Of a DNA stretch of 64,000 nucleotides, positions 46,365-55,264 are shown piece by piece. A model generated the notes under the pieces. That model was not told where the DNA came from. It saw only the letters and a list, made by a program, of their open reading frames with translations, and ran no database searches. This DNA is from Desertivirga brevis. GTDB lineage: Bacteria; Bacteroidota; Bacteroidia; Sphingobacteriales; Sphingobacteriaceae. The stretch spans positions 434,001-498,000 of the forward strand of contig NZ_JAFEWF010000002.1 of NCBI RefSeq assembly GCF_017355835.1, in the 5' to 3' direction. Each line of letters starts with the position of its first letter. Within the stretch, counting starts at the first letter, position 1. Made by a program: the position numbers and the translations under genes.

Positions 46365-47723
46365 ATGAAATTTACTAATTACGTATTTGTAGATAAAAAA
46401 ATGGGGTTTAATAAATTTTTTAAGATCGGGGCTCTACTTACTATGCTTTTACTATGTGTATTAGCTTTAAGTTCGCCTGTATCTGCACAGCAACCCGGCG
46501 CTAATGTTGCACCAGCGGATAATGTTGCTGCTGATACTTCAAAGAATATCAATTCAAATATTGGTTCTATTGGTGATACTCCGAGTGATGTAACCGTTTC
46601 GACTAGTGTTGAAGACGATACAGAGTTAGCTGATTTAGAAGCAGCACAGACAAGAGATGATTCAGAGGTGTACAAATCGGCTTACTATTATGTGCTATTG
46701 TTCGTATTAGTATGTGTATTCCTGGGAATAATCGGTAAGGTTCTAAAAGTATATGAGTTGAGCCGTGAAGTGCAAGGCAAAAAAGGTGGTGTTAACTGGA
46801 ACTTGCTTCAGAGTATACTATTTCTTGTATTCCTGGTTGCCGGTTTATACGGAACTTACTGGAGTTACAGCTACTGGGGAAATATATCAACTGCTGAATC
46901 AGCATCTGAACATGGTGTTACCCTTGACAACATGATGTATGTAACTATAGCAATCACAACTTTTGTGTTTGTTATTACCCAAATCCTTCTCTTTGTATTT
47001 GCATTTAAGTATACAGGTTCAAATAAGCGTAAAGCTTACTTTTACCCTCATAATAACGCAATCGAGCGTCTTTGGACCATCATTCCAGCCTTAGTTCTAA
47101 CTGGTTTAGTTGTTTTTGGATTCTTCACCTGGAGAAGGATAACAAATCCGCCGGAAGATGAGGTAAAAAATGCTTTAAGCCTTGAGGTTACTGGTGAGCA
47201 GTTCAAATGGAACGTAAGATATGCTGGTTCAGATAATCAACTAGGGAAGAGAAACTATAAGCTTACTTCTGCTACGAACTCACTTGGTATTGATTTTAAA
47301 GATCCGAAGAGCTGGGATGATAAGTTAGGAAGCGAAATCGTACTTCCAGTTGGTAAACCGGTAAGGGTTACTATCAATTCTAAAGATATCCTTCATAGTT
47401 TCTACATGCCTGAATTCAGGGTTCAAATGAACGCCGTTCCTGGTATGCCTACGTATTTCCAATTTACTCCGAGACTTACCACTCAGCAGATGCGTGAGAA
47501 GACAAATAATCAAGCCTTCAACTATATCCTTCTGTGTGCTAAAATCTGTGGTGCAGGGCACTATAATATGCAATATAAAGTTAGAGTAGTGGATCAAAAA
47601 GAATACGAAGAATGGTTAGCAAAACAGTCTTTGTTCTTTACAGATGATGTGAAAAAGGAATTACAGTCGGCGCAAAGTACTTCAGGAGCTGCTGTAAATA
47701 ATAAATTAGCTATTAACAATTAG
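46365..47723 (+). CDS. coxB: Cytochrome c oxidase subunit II
   Basis: I use the ATG at 46365 (452 residues), after the actF stop; ATG 46401 is also possible and would start right at the signal sequence. A signal-like helix (ends SPVSAQ) is followed by three further helices, one more than the usual two, including YYVLLFVLVCVFLGIIGKVL. The CuA domain holds His344 (HSFYMPEF), Cys391, Cys395, His399 and Met402 (CAKICGAGHYNM). No cytochrome c domain is fused at the C terminus, so electrons must come directly from ACIII or from a separate cytochrome. Confidence 0.94.
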   Translation: MKFTNYVFVDKKMGFNKFFKIGALLTMLLLCVLALSSPVSAQQPGANVAPADNVAADTSKNINSNIGSIGDTPSDVTVSTSVEDDTELADLEAAQTRDDSEVYKSAYYYVLLFVLVCVFLGIIGKVLKVYELSREVQGKKGGVNWNLLQSILFLVFLVAGLYGTYWSYSYWGNISTAESASEHGVTLDNMMYVTIAITTFVFVITQILLFVFAFKYTGSNKRKAYFYPHNNAIERLWTIIPALVLTGLVVFGFFTWRRITNPPEDEVKNALSLEVTGEQFKWNVRYAGSDNQLGKRNYKLTSATNSLGIDFKDPKSWDDKLGSEIVLPVGKPVRVTINSKDILHSFYMPEFRVQMNAVPGMPTYFQFTPRLTTQQMREKTNNQAFNYILLCAKICGAGHYNMQYKVRVVDQKEYEEWLAKQSLFFTDDVKKELQSAQSTSGAAVNNKLAINN

Positions 47724-47743
47724 AATTAGAGATAAAGCAAGAT

Positions 47744-49627
47744 ATGTCAAGCACAGCAATTCATCATACTTTAGAGCATTCTGGGCATGGACATGATGAT
47801 CATGGGCATCATCATGAAACATTCTTGACTAAGTATATTTTTAGTCAGGATCACAAAATGATTGCTAAACAATTCCTGATCACCGGTATCATAATGGGTG
47901 TAATAGGAATGTTTCTGTCAATCTTATTCCGTATCCAGTTAGGCTGGCCAGATCAAAGCTTTCCGCTGTTAGAAACTTTTCTTGGTAAGTGGGCAGAGGG
48001 GGGAAGGATAAAACCTGATTTTTACCTTGCACTAGTTACCATCCATGGTACTATCATGGTATTCTTCGTATTAACTGCTGGTTTGAGTGGTACATTTAGT
48101 AACCTTCTTATTCCATTGCAGATTGGGGCGAGAGATATGGCTTCTCCGTTCCTTAATATGCTATCTTATTGGTTCTTCTTCATTGCCAGTGTTATTATGA
48201 TGTCTTCTTTCTTCGTTGAAAGTGGACCGGCGAGTGCGGGTTGGACTATTTATCCTCCTCTATCTGCGGTACCTCAGGCAATTGCAGGTTCTGGTCTAGG
48301 TATGACCTTATGGTTGATAAGTATGGTGTTTTTTATCGCGTCTTCATTAATGGGTGCGCTGAACTATATCAGTACAATATTAAATATGCGTACAAAGGGT
48401 ATGGATCTTTGGAAGATGCCTCTAACCATCTGGGCTCTTTTCCTTACAGCTATCCTTGGTGTACTTTCATTCCCAGTTCTTGTAGCGGGGGTAGTATTGT
48501 TGATCTTTGACCGTAGCTTTGGTACAAGTTTCTACCTTTCGGATCTTGTGATCCAAGGGCAGGTTATGCCTCAGCAAGGTGGTAGTCCTATTTTGTTCCA
48601 GCATTTGTTCTGGTTCCTTGGTCACCCGGAGGTTTATATCGTAATTATGCCAGCTTTGGGTATTACTTCCGAAGTTATTGCAACAAATGCTCGTAAGCCG
48701 ATCTTCGGTTATCATGCAATGGTTTACTCCCTGATTGGTATTACAATCCTTTCCTTCATTGTTTGGGGTCACCATATGTTCGTTACAGGTATGAATCCTT
48801 TCCTGGGTGGGGTGTTCATGATCACTACTTTGATCATTGCAGTTCCTTCAGCTGTTAAGACGTTCAACTATCTTGCAACATTATGGCGTGGTAACATCCG
48901 TTTCACTCCAGCAATGATGTTTGCTATTGGACTTGTTTCTTTCTTCATCTCTGGAGGTTTAACAGGTATTTTCTTAGGAAACGCAGCGTTAGACATCAAT
49001 CTTCACGATACATATTTTGTTGTTGCTCACTTCCACCTGGTAATGGGTTCAGCAGCGATCTTCGGAATGCTATGTGGAGTATATCACTGGTTCCCTAAGA
49101 TGTTTGGAAGAATGATGGACGATAAATTAGGCTATTTACACTTCTGGTTGACCTTCATTGGAGCTTACCTTGTATTCTTCCCAATGCACTTTATGGGTCT
49201 TGATGGTGTGCCTCGTCGTTACTATGCATTCACTGAATTTGAATTCATGAAAGAGTGGTTAACAGTAAATACGTTTGTATCATGGGCGGCTATTGTTGCT
49301 GCTTTAGGTCAGATCGCTTTCCTTTGGAACTTTTTCAATTCGATCTTCAATGGAAAGAAGGCTACGGAGAATCCTTGGCAGTCAAATACTCTTGAGTGGA
49401 CTACACCTGTGGAGCACATCCATGGGAACTGGCCTGGTGAAATACCGACAGTATACCGTTGGCCATATGACTATAGCAAACCCGGACATGCTGAAGATTT
49501 TATTCTTCAAACTACTCCTTTCTCTGAAACAATGAGCTCTAATCTTCCTCACGATTTCGAAGGAAATGCAGAGGCAGAGCGTATTCAGCTAGAGTGGGAG
49601 AAACAGCATCAGGCAGAGAAAGTTTAA
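47744..49627 (+). CDS. coxA: Cytochrome c oxidase subunit I
   Basis: This 627-residue catalytic subunit of a heme-copper oxidase has an unusual His-rich N terminus (residues 4-26, HSGHGHDDHGHHHE), then twelve helices. Key sites are IHGTIMVFF (heme a His), GHPEVYIVIMPALG (CuB His cross-linked to Tyr, with the Glu of A1-type enzymes), WGHHMFVTG (CuB His pair) and HDTYFVVAHFHLVMG (heme a3 and heme a His). The GARDMASP segment keeps the Asp of the D proton channel. It reduces oxygen to water while pumping protons. A strong terminator follows. Confidence 0.97.
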   Translation: MSSTAIHHTLEHSGHGHDDHGHHHETFLTKYIFSQDHKMIAKQFLITGIIMGVIGMFLSILFRIQLGWPDQSFPLLETFLGKWAEGGRIKPDFYLALVTIHGTIMVFFVLTAGLSGTFSNLLIPLQIGARDMASPFLNMLSYWFFFIASVIMMSSFFVESGPASAGWTIYPPLSAVPQAIAGSGLGMTLWLISMVFFIASSLMGALNYISTILNMRTKGMDLWKMPLTIWALFLTAILGVLSFPVLVAGVVLLIFDRSFGTSFYLSDLVIQGQVMPQQGGSPILFQHLFWFLGHPEVYIVIMPALGITSEVIATNARKPIFGYHAMVYSLIGITILSFIVWGHHMFVTGMNPFLGGVFMITTLIIAVPSAVKTFNYLATLWRGNIRFTPAMMFAIGLVSFFISGGLTGIFLGNAALDINLHDTYFVVAHFHLVMGSAAIFGMLCGVYHWFPKMFGRMMDDKLGYLHFWLTFIGAYLVFFPMHFMGLDGVPRRYYAFTEFEFMKEWLTVNTFVSWAAIVAALGQIAFLWNFFNSIFNGKKATENPWQSNTLEWTTPVEHIHGNWPGEIPTVYRWPYDYSKPGHAEDFILQTTPFSETMSSNLPHDFEGNAEAERIQLEWEKQHQAEKV

Positions 49628-49642
49628 TTAAGATAAAAGTAC

Positions 49643-49692
49643 AAATTGGGGTATCTGCCGTAAGATCATACTTACAGATACCCCAATTTTTT
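49643..49692 (+). terminator. Strong intrinsic terminator closing the act-cox operon
   Basis: AAATTGGGGTATCT pairs perfectly over 14 bp with AGATACCCCAATTT, with a second inner stem GTAAG/CTTAC around ATCATA, followed by a T run. It lies between coxA and ctaA, only 10 bases before ctaA. Confidence 0.92.
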
Positions 49693-49702
49693 ATCCAGAT
49701 AT

Positions 49703-50770
49703 ATGTTTAGAAGCGGCGAGAGAAGGTTCTTAATTATTAATCATATTACGATTATTTCTCTTTTCGTTCTGATTCTTGCAGGGGGGGTAGTAAGAAGTTC
49801 CGGCTCGGGCATGGGATGCCCGGATTGGCCTAAGTGTTTTGGGAAGTGGATTCCTCCAACCGACGTTTCTGAATTACCTGATGATTATCAGGAGAAATAC
49901 GTAAGTCAAAGGGTTAAAAAGAATGAAAGGTTTGCCCGAACCTTGGATCTGTTTGGATTTTCCAATCTGGCCGATCAGTTGAGAACGGACAAAAGTGTTC
50001 TTGAACCCGAGTTATTCAATGCTTCCAAAACATGGACCGAGTACATTAACAGGTTAATAGGAGCGTTAACCGGTTTGTTTTTACTGGCTTGTGCTGTATT
50101 TTCGATAGTATACCTCAAGGTGAAGAAGCGGATTTTCTTTTTGAGTGTCTTCAACCTTCTCCTGGTAGTGTTCCAGGCCTGGCTTGGCTCGATCGTAGTT
50201 TCCACTAATCTTGTCTCCTGGATAGTAACTGTTCATATGCTAATAGCTATTGCGATCTTAGCTATAAGTATTTACACTTATTATTATGCAAGGGTGCTAA
50301 GAGATAGAATGTTGCTTGCCAATAAAGCTGCTGGTAACTTAAGGTCGTTGGCAATAGGCGCTTTGATTCTTACTGTGCTTCAAATTACTTTAGGAACTGA
50401 AGTTAGGGAAGCAGTTGATGAGGTAGCTGGATCTATGAATTATCTGAACAGGTCAGAGTGGGTAACAAAGGGAGACCTGGTCTATATTTTTCATAGTAAC
50501 ATGGCCATTTTAGTTTTTGGACTTAACGTGGTTATGCTGGTATTAATGAGAAGGAAGTATTTAGGTAATAGTTACCAGTTTAAGTTTATTGTGTATATAT
50601 TTTTTCTGATACTTGCACAATTAGTAACAGGTATAACATTAGCCTATCTGGCTTTGCCTCCTATAGCACAGGCGGCTCATATTTTACTTGCAACTTTAAC
50701 TTTCGGAGCGCAGTTCTATTTGCTTCTGATATTGAAACAGAATAAAATGTATAAGAAATCTTTTGTGTAG
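49703..50770 (+). CDS. ctaA: Heme A synthase (COX15/CtaA)
   Basis: This 355-residue inner-membrane protein has eight predicted helices. The opening helix is followed by GGVVRSSGSGMGCPDWPKCFG, whose residues about 26-46 include the conserved Cys pair of the first loop. Family His residues appear in WTEYINRLIG-type and VHMLIA helices and in the second half. It hydroxylates and oxidises heme O to heme A for the oxidase encoded beside it. It follows the operon terminator, so it may need its own promoter or read-through. Confidence 0.93.
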   Translation: MFRSGERRFLIINHITIISLFVLILAGGVVRSSGSGMGCPDWPKCFGKWIPPTDVSELPDDYQEKYVSQRVKKNERFARTLDLFGFSNLADQLRTDKSVLEPELFNASKTWTEYINRLIGALTGLFLLACAVFSIVYLKVKKRIFFLSVFNLLLVVFQAWLGSIVVSTNLVSWIVTVHMLIAIAILAISIYTYYYARVLRDRMLLANKAAGNLRSLAIGALILTVLQITLGTEVREAVDEVAGSMNYLNRSEWVTKGDLVYIFHSNMAILVFGLNVVMLVLMRRKYLGNSYQFKFIVYIFFLILAQLVTGITLAYLALPPIAQAAHILLATLTFGAQFYLLLILKQNKMYKKSFV

Positions 50771-50774
50771 TAAG

Positions 50775-51656
50775 GTGAGCGAGGAGAGTTTTATTTCGGA
50801 TTTTAAGAAGCTTATTAAATTAAGACTTACGTTCTTGGTCGTTTTCTCTGCGTCTGTTTCTTTTTTGATAGGCAATAAGCAGCAGGACGAGTCTATAAAT
50901 TGGATAAACTGGCTTATTTTGACTGTTGGTGGATTCCTTGTTACGGGCGCTGCAAACGGCTTTAATGAAATAATTGAAAAGGATCTTGATAAGTTGATGA
51001 AAAGGACCAGCGACAGGCCAATACCTGCCGGTAGGATGACTACGGGACAAGCCTTGGTTTTGAGTTTGTTTATGGGGATTGCTGGCACGTTGATCCTTGT
51101 CCGTCTCAACTTCCTCACCGGAGTGTTGTCTGTTTTTTCTATATTATTATATGCATTCCTTTATACGCCATCAAAACGAAAGTCGCCAATAGCTGTTTTT
51201 ATTGGAGCATTTCCAGGAGCTTTACCTCCATTGATTGGATATTTTGCTGCATTTGATCGCCCTCAGATTTCCTGGATACCAGTGATTCTGTTTCTTATAC
51301 AATTTGTATGGCAATTCCCGCACTTTTGGGCGATAGCCTGGGTTTTGGACGATGATTATAAGAAAGCAGGCTTCAGACTTTTGCCAACAACAAAAAGGGA
51401 TAAGATAAGTGCACTTATGACCTGGCTATCTACAATTGTATTGATACCAGTGAGCTTACTACCTACATTGATGGGGTTTGGTGGATGGTTGATCGGGGCA
51501 GTGTCATTGATTCTCGGGTTAATATTTTGCTGGTTTGGTTTTATGCTGTACAGAAATTTAGATATAAAGTCGGCGCAGAAAGTAATGTTCGGCTCTTTTT
51601 TTTATCTCCCTGTGGTACAGTTAGTGTTGTTGTTTGATTTTAACAGGATATTATGA
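50775..51656 (+). CDS. ctaB: Protoheme IX farnesyltransferase
   Basis: I choose GTG at 50775 (293 residues), just after the ctaA stop; a TTG four codons upstream is inside ctaA and unlikely. The UbiA-type prenyltransferase motif is NEIIEKDLDKLMKRTSDRP (about 64-82), with the Asp-rich metal/diphosphate site, and a second one near YKKAGFRLLP. Nine membrane helices fit the family. It attaches a farnesyl chain to heme B to give heme O, the substrate of CtaA. Its stop overlaps the next start by 4 bases (ATGA). Confidence 0.93.
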   Translation: MSEESFISDFKKLIKLRLTFLVVFSASVSFLIGNKQQDESINWINWLILTVGGFLVTGAANGFNEIIEKDLDKLMKRTSDRPIPAGRMTTGQALVLSLFMGIAGTLILVRLNFLTGVLSVFSILLYAFLYTPSKRKSPIAVFIGAFPGALPPLIGYFAAFDRPQISWIPVILFLIQFVWQFPHFWAIAWVLDDDYKKAGFRLLPTTKRDKISALMTWLSTIVLIPVSLLPTLMGFGGWLIGAVSLILGLIFCWFGFMLYRNLDIKSAQKVMFGSFFYLPVVQLVLLFDFNRIL

Positions 51657-52243
51657 CGGCTATTACAATGAAAAATTCATTTGAACAAGACCGGGTTAAT
51701 CTTCGGCCAAAGAAGTTTCTAATGTGGTTATTTATAATCACATCATTCATGCTATTTGCTGCTTTAACCAGTGGCTTTATTGTTTATACTGCTGGCGACC
51801 CTAGTAGAGGGATAAAAATGATTCTTCCAGCTGTATTCAATTATAGTACGGTAGCAATTATTTTAAGTAGCATTACAATGCACCTGGCGTATAAGTCCGC
51901 CAAGGAATTAAAATTCAGCAGCCAGCGCTTATATCTTTTATTAACACTGGGTCTTGGAGTTATATTTTTTGTACTTCAGGTCTCTGCCTGGAAATCATTT
52001 ATTGCTTCGGGTGTTTATTTTGTAAACCCTAATGCTTCGCAGTCTTTCTTGTATGTATTGACAGGAACCCATCTTCTGCATATTATAGGAGGTCTGGCTG
52101 TTTTGGTTAATGCCTATAGGGGAAGTGTCAAAAATATAGTGCAATACAGAAATTTGTTTAAGATGGAGCTAGCCTCTATTTTCTGGCATTTTCTGGATAT
52201 ACTATGGATTTATTTATATGTTTTCTTACTTTTGAACCAATAA
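51653..52243 (+). CDS. Heme-copper oxidase subunit III (first of two)
   Basis: This 196-residue protein has five membrane helices and the C-terminal pattern of subunit III: GTHLLHIIGGLAVL and FWHFLDILWIYLYVFLL. It lacks the two first helices of the seven-helix form, as in many bacterial subunit III proteins. The ATG overlaps the ctaB stop; an in-frame ATG 15 bases later is also possible. A second subunit III-like gene follows 10 bases downstream, so one may be the true CoxC and the other an accessory paralogue. Confidence 0.88.
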   Translation: MTAITMKNSFEQDRVNLRPKKFLMWLFIITSFMLFAALTSGFIVYTAGDPSRGIKMILPAVFNYSTVAIILSSITMHLAYKSAKELKFSSQRLYLLLTLGLGVIFFVLQVSAWKSFIASGVYFVNPNASQSFLYVLTGTHLLHIIGGLAVLVNAYRGSVKNIVQYRNLFKMELASIFWHFLDILWIYLYVFLLLNQ

Positions 52244-52253
52244 CGTAATATTA

Positions 52254-52958
52254 ATGAATACTACTACTGTATCAAAATTAGACGAAGTAAAAACAGGTCC
52301 GTGGGACGGTGGTACGTCGCCTGTTAATGTAGAATACGGAAAGATAATGATGTGGTTTTTTCTACTATCAGATGCTTTTACATTCTCTGCATTTTTGATT
52401 TATTATGGAGCGCAAAGATTTAGTAAATTAACTTGGCCTGATCCTGATAAAGTATTTCAATCTATTCCTGGAATAACTGACCATGGGGCTCCTTTGGTTT
52501 TCGTAGGGATCATGACTTTTATTTTGATTATGAGCTCTGTAACTATGGTTTTGGCAGTGGAAGCCGGTCATCGTGGGGCCAAAAAGGAAGTAGTATGGTG
52601 GATGGTTGCTACAATTATTGGTGGTTTCATGTTCCTTGGCTGCCAGGCTCTTGAATGGACACATTTACATCATGAAGGCTTTTGGTGGGGATCAGTACCT
52701 CATGCTGAAACTTTGAAAGAAATTGATGGGGACCATGTAAGTGTTCTACAGTTTTCTAACTTGTTCTTTACAATTACCGGATTTCACGGGTTTCACGTTT
52801 TTAGTGGTGTTATCATAAACATAATTATTTTGTTCATGACCATAGGTAATGTGTTTGAAAAACGCGGTACATACCTTATGGTTGAGAAAGTTGGTTTATA
52901 CTGGCACTTTGTAGACCTTGTTTGGGTATTCGTATTTACATTCTTTTATCTTGTTTAA
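52254..52958 (+). CDS. coxC: Cytochrome c oxidase subunit III (second of two)
   Basis: This 234-residue protein has five helices and the subunit III signature: MMWFFLLSDAFTFSAFLIYY, GFHGFHVFSGVI, and GLYWHFVDLVWVFVFTFFYLV at the C terminus. The stretch after helix three (HLHHEGFWWGSVPHAETLKE) forms a large loop. It is better conserved than the preceding paralogue, so I assign it as the main subunit III. It is followed 19 bases later by subunit IV. Confidence 0.93.
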   Translation: MNTTTVSKLDEVKTGPWDGGTSPVNVEYGKIMMWFFLLSDAFTFSAFLIYYGAQRFSKLTWPDPDKVFQSIPGITDHGAPLVFVGIMTFILIMSSVTMVLAVEAGHRGAKKEVVWWMVATIIGGFMFLGCQALEWTHLHHEGFWWGSVPHAETLKEIDGDHVSVLQFSNLFFTITGFHGFHVFSGVIINIIILFMTIGNVFEKRGTYLMVEKVGLYWHFVDLVWVFVFTFFYLV

Positions 52959-52977
52959 TCGCTAATCGGAACATCAA

Positions 52978-53328
52978 ATGGCTCACGAGCATCACTCACA
53001 TACAGAAGGTCATCACGAAGAACATGCTTCTATGACTAAAGGAAAGATCTGGCAAGTATTTTTTTACTTACTAGGTATTACTGTCCTTGAATTTATTATA
53101 GCATTAGTAATTAAGCCTAAGATTGGCTTAAGCGACGGGCTTACTAACTTCATATATATTGCATTAACTCTTCTTAAGGCATATTACATCGTAGCATATT
53201 TTATGCACCTTAAGTTTGAAAGGTATGCATTTATAACTAGCATCGTAATTTCGTTAATCTTTATAATTTATTTTATTGTACTATTACTAACAGAGGGTTC
53301 TTACCTGAATGTGCATATGCCTCACTAG
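52978..53328 (+). CDS. Cytochrome c oxidase subunit IV (prokaryotic type)
   Basis: This 116-residue protein has a His/Glu-rich N terminus (HEHHSHTEGHHEEHA) and three helices of the bacterial COX4 family: IWQVFFYLLGITVLEFIIAL, then LTNFIYIALTLLKAYYIVAYFMHLKFE, whose residues about 58-84 carry the family's conserved region. It is a small structural subunit of the oxidase. The sco gene begins 3 bases after its stop. Confidence 0.9.
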   Translation: MAHEHHSHTEGHHEEHASMTKGKIWQVFFYLLGITVLEFIIALVIKPKIGLSDGLTNFIYIALTLLKAYYIVAYFMHLKFERYAFITSIVISLIFIIYFIVLLLTEGSYLNVHMPH

Positions 53329-53331
53329 TGA

Positions 53332-54033
53332 ATGGCTAATAATAGATCTTCAATAAAAAAAATATTAATCCTGGTATCCATACTTGCGGTACCAGGATTT
53401 TTGTATTATTTACTTCAGGAAAAGGGAAAGAACAGGTACAAGCCCCTTAGTTTTTTTGGTCCTAAACAGGTTGCATCCACCTTTCATACTAAAAGGGGTG
53501 TGAAGATCCCCGACACTATCTATCACACCATAAGTGATTTTAAGCTTATCGATCAACGTGGTGACAGTGTTGGTCTTCCTGCAGACACCGCTCAGATTAC
53601 CGTTGTAAATTTCTTTTTTAGCCGTTGTCAGACGGTATGTCCCACTGTAAATCGCCAGCTGAAGCGTGTGGTGGAGGAATATAAGACCAATCCTCTTATA
53701 AAGTTTTATTCCATAAGCGTAGATCCTGAGAACGACAAACCGGAGGTACTGGAAAAGTACGCTACAGGGCAGGGTGCATTACCTGGAAAATGGTTCTTCA
53801 TGACAGGGGATAAGGGGAAGATCTATCAACTTGCAAAGAGAGATTTTTTAGTAGACGTGCTTGACACTGGTGCACCTGATAACATTAATCACAGTTCACT
53901 GCTTATTCTTGTTGATCCAAAAAAACGGATCAGAGGATATTACGATGGTACTAACAAAGAACAAGTTGATAAACTGATTGATGAAATTAAAGTGCAGGTA
54001 GCTGAAGAACTTCGAAAAGTAGCATATCGATAA
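53332..54033 (+). CDS. SCO family copper chaperone
   Basis: This 233-residue protein has one N-terminal membrane anchor (about 10-28) and a thioredoxin-like domain with copper ligands Cys99 and Cys103 (RCQTVCP) and His187 (NINHSSLLI). Sco/SenC proteins deliver copper to the CuA site of subunit II. The position, inside the oxidase assembly run, agrees with that job. Confidence 0.94.
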   Translation: MANNRSSIKKILILVSILAVPGFLYYLLQEKGKNRYKPLSFFGPKQVASTFHTKRGVKIPDTIYHTISDFKLIDQRGDSVGLPADTAQITVVNFFFSRCQTVCPTVNRQLKRVVEEYKTNPLIKFYSISVDPENDKPEVLEKYATGQGALPGKWFFMTGDKGKIYQLAKRDFLVDVLDTGAPDNINHSSLLILVDPKKRIRGYYDGTNKEQVDKLIDEIKVQVAEELRKVAYR

Positions 54034-54046
54034 TCTCGCTTAAATT

Positions 54047-54586
54047 ATGAATGATAAAGTAGTGTTACGTATAGTAACGGGTATTTCCATATTTGTTTTT
54101 CTTGTAGTATTAATCCTCCAGGCTAAAGTTTTAACCATATTTCCAAAAGGTCAGCAGTTTCCTTCCTGGGTGTATGTATTGCCGAAACTTAATGCCATCT
54201 TGAATGGCACGTGTAGTGTTCTTCTGGTTATTTCGTTATTTCAGATCAGGCAGAGAAACATCAGAACGCACAAGGTATTGAATGTTATTACTTTTATTCT
54301 TTCCTCTTTATTTCTTGTTTCCTATATTATTTTTCATGCCACGGGTATTAAGACAACTTATGGAGGAGATGGAACAGTCAGGTATGTTTATTATTTTATA
54401 TTAATTACACACATTATACTTGCTGCGGTTGTTCTTCCGTTAGTATTGCTGAGCTTCTATAGTGGTTTATTGATGAATGTAGAACGTCATCGTAAACTTG
54501 TTCGTTGGAGCTTCCCAATATGGCTGTATGTGACTGTAACTGGAGTAATTGTGTACATTATGATATCTCCATACTATAGCTTTTAA
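54047..54586 (+). CDS. DUF420 family membrane protein
   Basis: This 179-residue protein has five membrane helices and the DUF420 pattern with conserved His residues: FPSWVYVLPKLNAILNGTCS (about 40-59), HKVLNVITFILSSLFLVSY, IFHATG, and HRKLVRWSFPIWLYVTVTG near the C terminus. DUF420 (CtaM-like) proteins are encoded beside heme-copper oxidases and are thought to help oxidase maturation; one homologue, CtaM, is needed for caa3/aa3 activity in some Gram-positives. Its exact role here is inferred. Confidence 0.88.
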   Translation: MNDKVVLRIVTGISIFVFLVVLILQAKVLTIFPKGQQFPSWVYVLPKLNAILNGTCSVLLVISLFQIRQRNIRTHKVLNVITFILSSLFLVSYIIFHATGIKTTYGGDGTVRYVYYFILITHIILAAVVLPLVLLSFYSGLLMNVERHRKLVRWSFPIWLYVTVTGVIVYIMISPYYSF

Positions 54587-54597
54587 TAAATCAGGAA

Positions 54598-54873
54598 ATG
54601 AAAGTTGTGAAATATTGTGTAGTTGTTCTAGTTTTCCTTTCTACGTTTGCGATAGTCCCTAGTGCTTACTCTCAGTGTGCAATGTGCACTATGAATGCAG
54701 AGAACTCGGTGCAGAATGGTAACACCCAAGGCAAGGGACTTAATAATGGCATTTTGTACCTACTCGCGGCTCCCTATCTAGCTGTTGCAGCTGTTGGCTT
54801 CTTGTGGTATAAGAAGTATCGCCGTAAAAATGTAAGTATTGATATTAGGGATGAGAAAATAAACCTTAATTGA
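54598..54873 (+). CDS. Small membrane protein with a CxxC motif, next to the oxidase genes
   Basis: I do not recognise a named family. The 91-residue protein has a signal peptide (about 1-26), then a CAMC motif at once after it (SQCAMCTMNAENS), one transmembrane helix (about 52-69) and a basic cytosolic tail (WYKKYRRKN). The Cys pair would face the periplasm, where it could bind copper or heme or take part in thiol exchange. Its place between DUF420 and DUF983, 12 bases after one and 8 bases before the other, suggests an oxidase-assembly role. Confidence 0.7.
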   Translation: MKVVKYCVVVLVFLSTFAIVPSAYSQCAMCTMNAENSVQNGNTQGKGLNNGILYLLAAPYLAVAAVGFLWYKKYRRKNVSIDIRDEKINLN

Positions 54874-54880
54874 TCTTACG

Positions 54881-55264
54881 GTGGCAACGTCAAAGTTCGA
54901 AGCAGTAGCTCAGGCGAAGTGTCCGAAGTGCAGGAGAGGCAAAATTTTCCTTGGCCCGGTTTATTCGTTCAAGGGCCAAAAGATGAACGAACATTGTCCG
55001 AATTGCGGTATGAAGTATGAAGTTGAACCAGGATACTTTTATGCAGCAATGTATGTAAGTTATGCATTAAACGTAGCTGAGATTGTCACAACTGCCATGT
55101 TGACATATTATTTAAGTGGTGGGAGTGAAAATCCAATGCTTTATATCGGAACCATTTTTACTGTCATTTTTTTACTTGCTCCTTTCAATTACCGGTATTC
55201 AAGAGTTATTTTGCTACATTGGCTTTCGCCTAAAGTAAAGTACAATTCAGAATACGATAAGTAA
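54881..55264 (+). CDS. DUF983 family membrane protein with zinc-ribbon Cys motifs
   Basis: The start is GTG at 54881. This 127-residue protein has two CxxC pairs, Cys14/Cys17 (CPKC) and Cys39/Cys42 (CPNC), typical of a zinc ribbon, followed by two membrane helices (about 52-80 and 85-107). DUF983 proteins are widespread beside cytochrome oxidase genes. The next gene's ATG directly follows its stop codon. Its biochemical job is unknown. Confidence 0.88.
   Translation: MATSKFEAVAQAKCPKCRRGKIFLGPVYSFKGQKMNEHCPNCGMKYEVEPGYFYAAMYVSYALNVAEIVTTAMLTYYLSGGSENPMLYIGTIFTVIFLLAPFNYRYSRVILLHWLSPKVKYNSEYDK

Noticed and set aside
50696..51118. 140-codon open frame opposite ctaA/ctaB
   Set aside because: It spans two well-supported genes on the other strand and has no recognisable domain.
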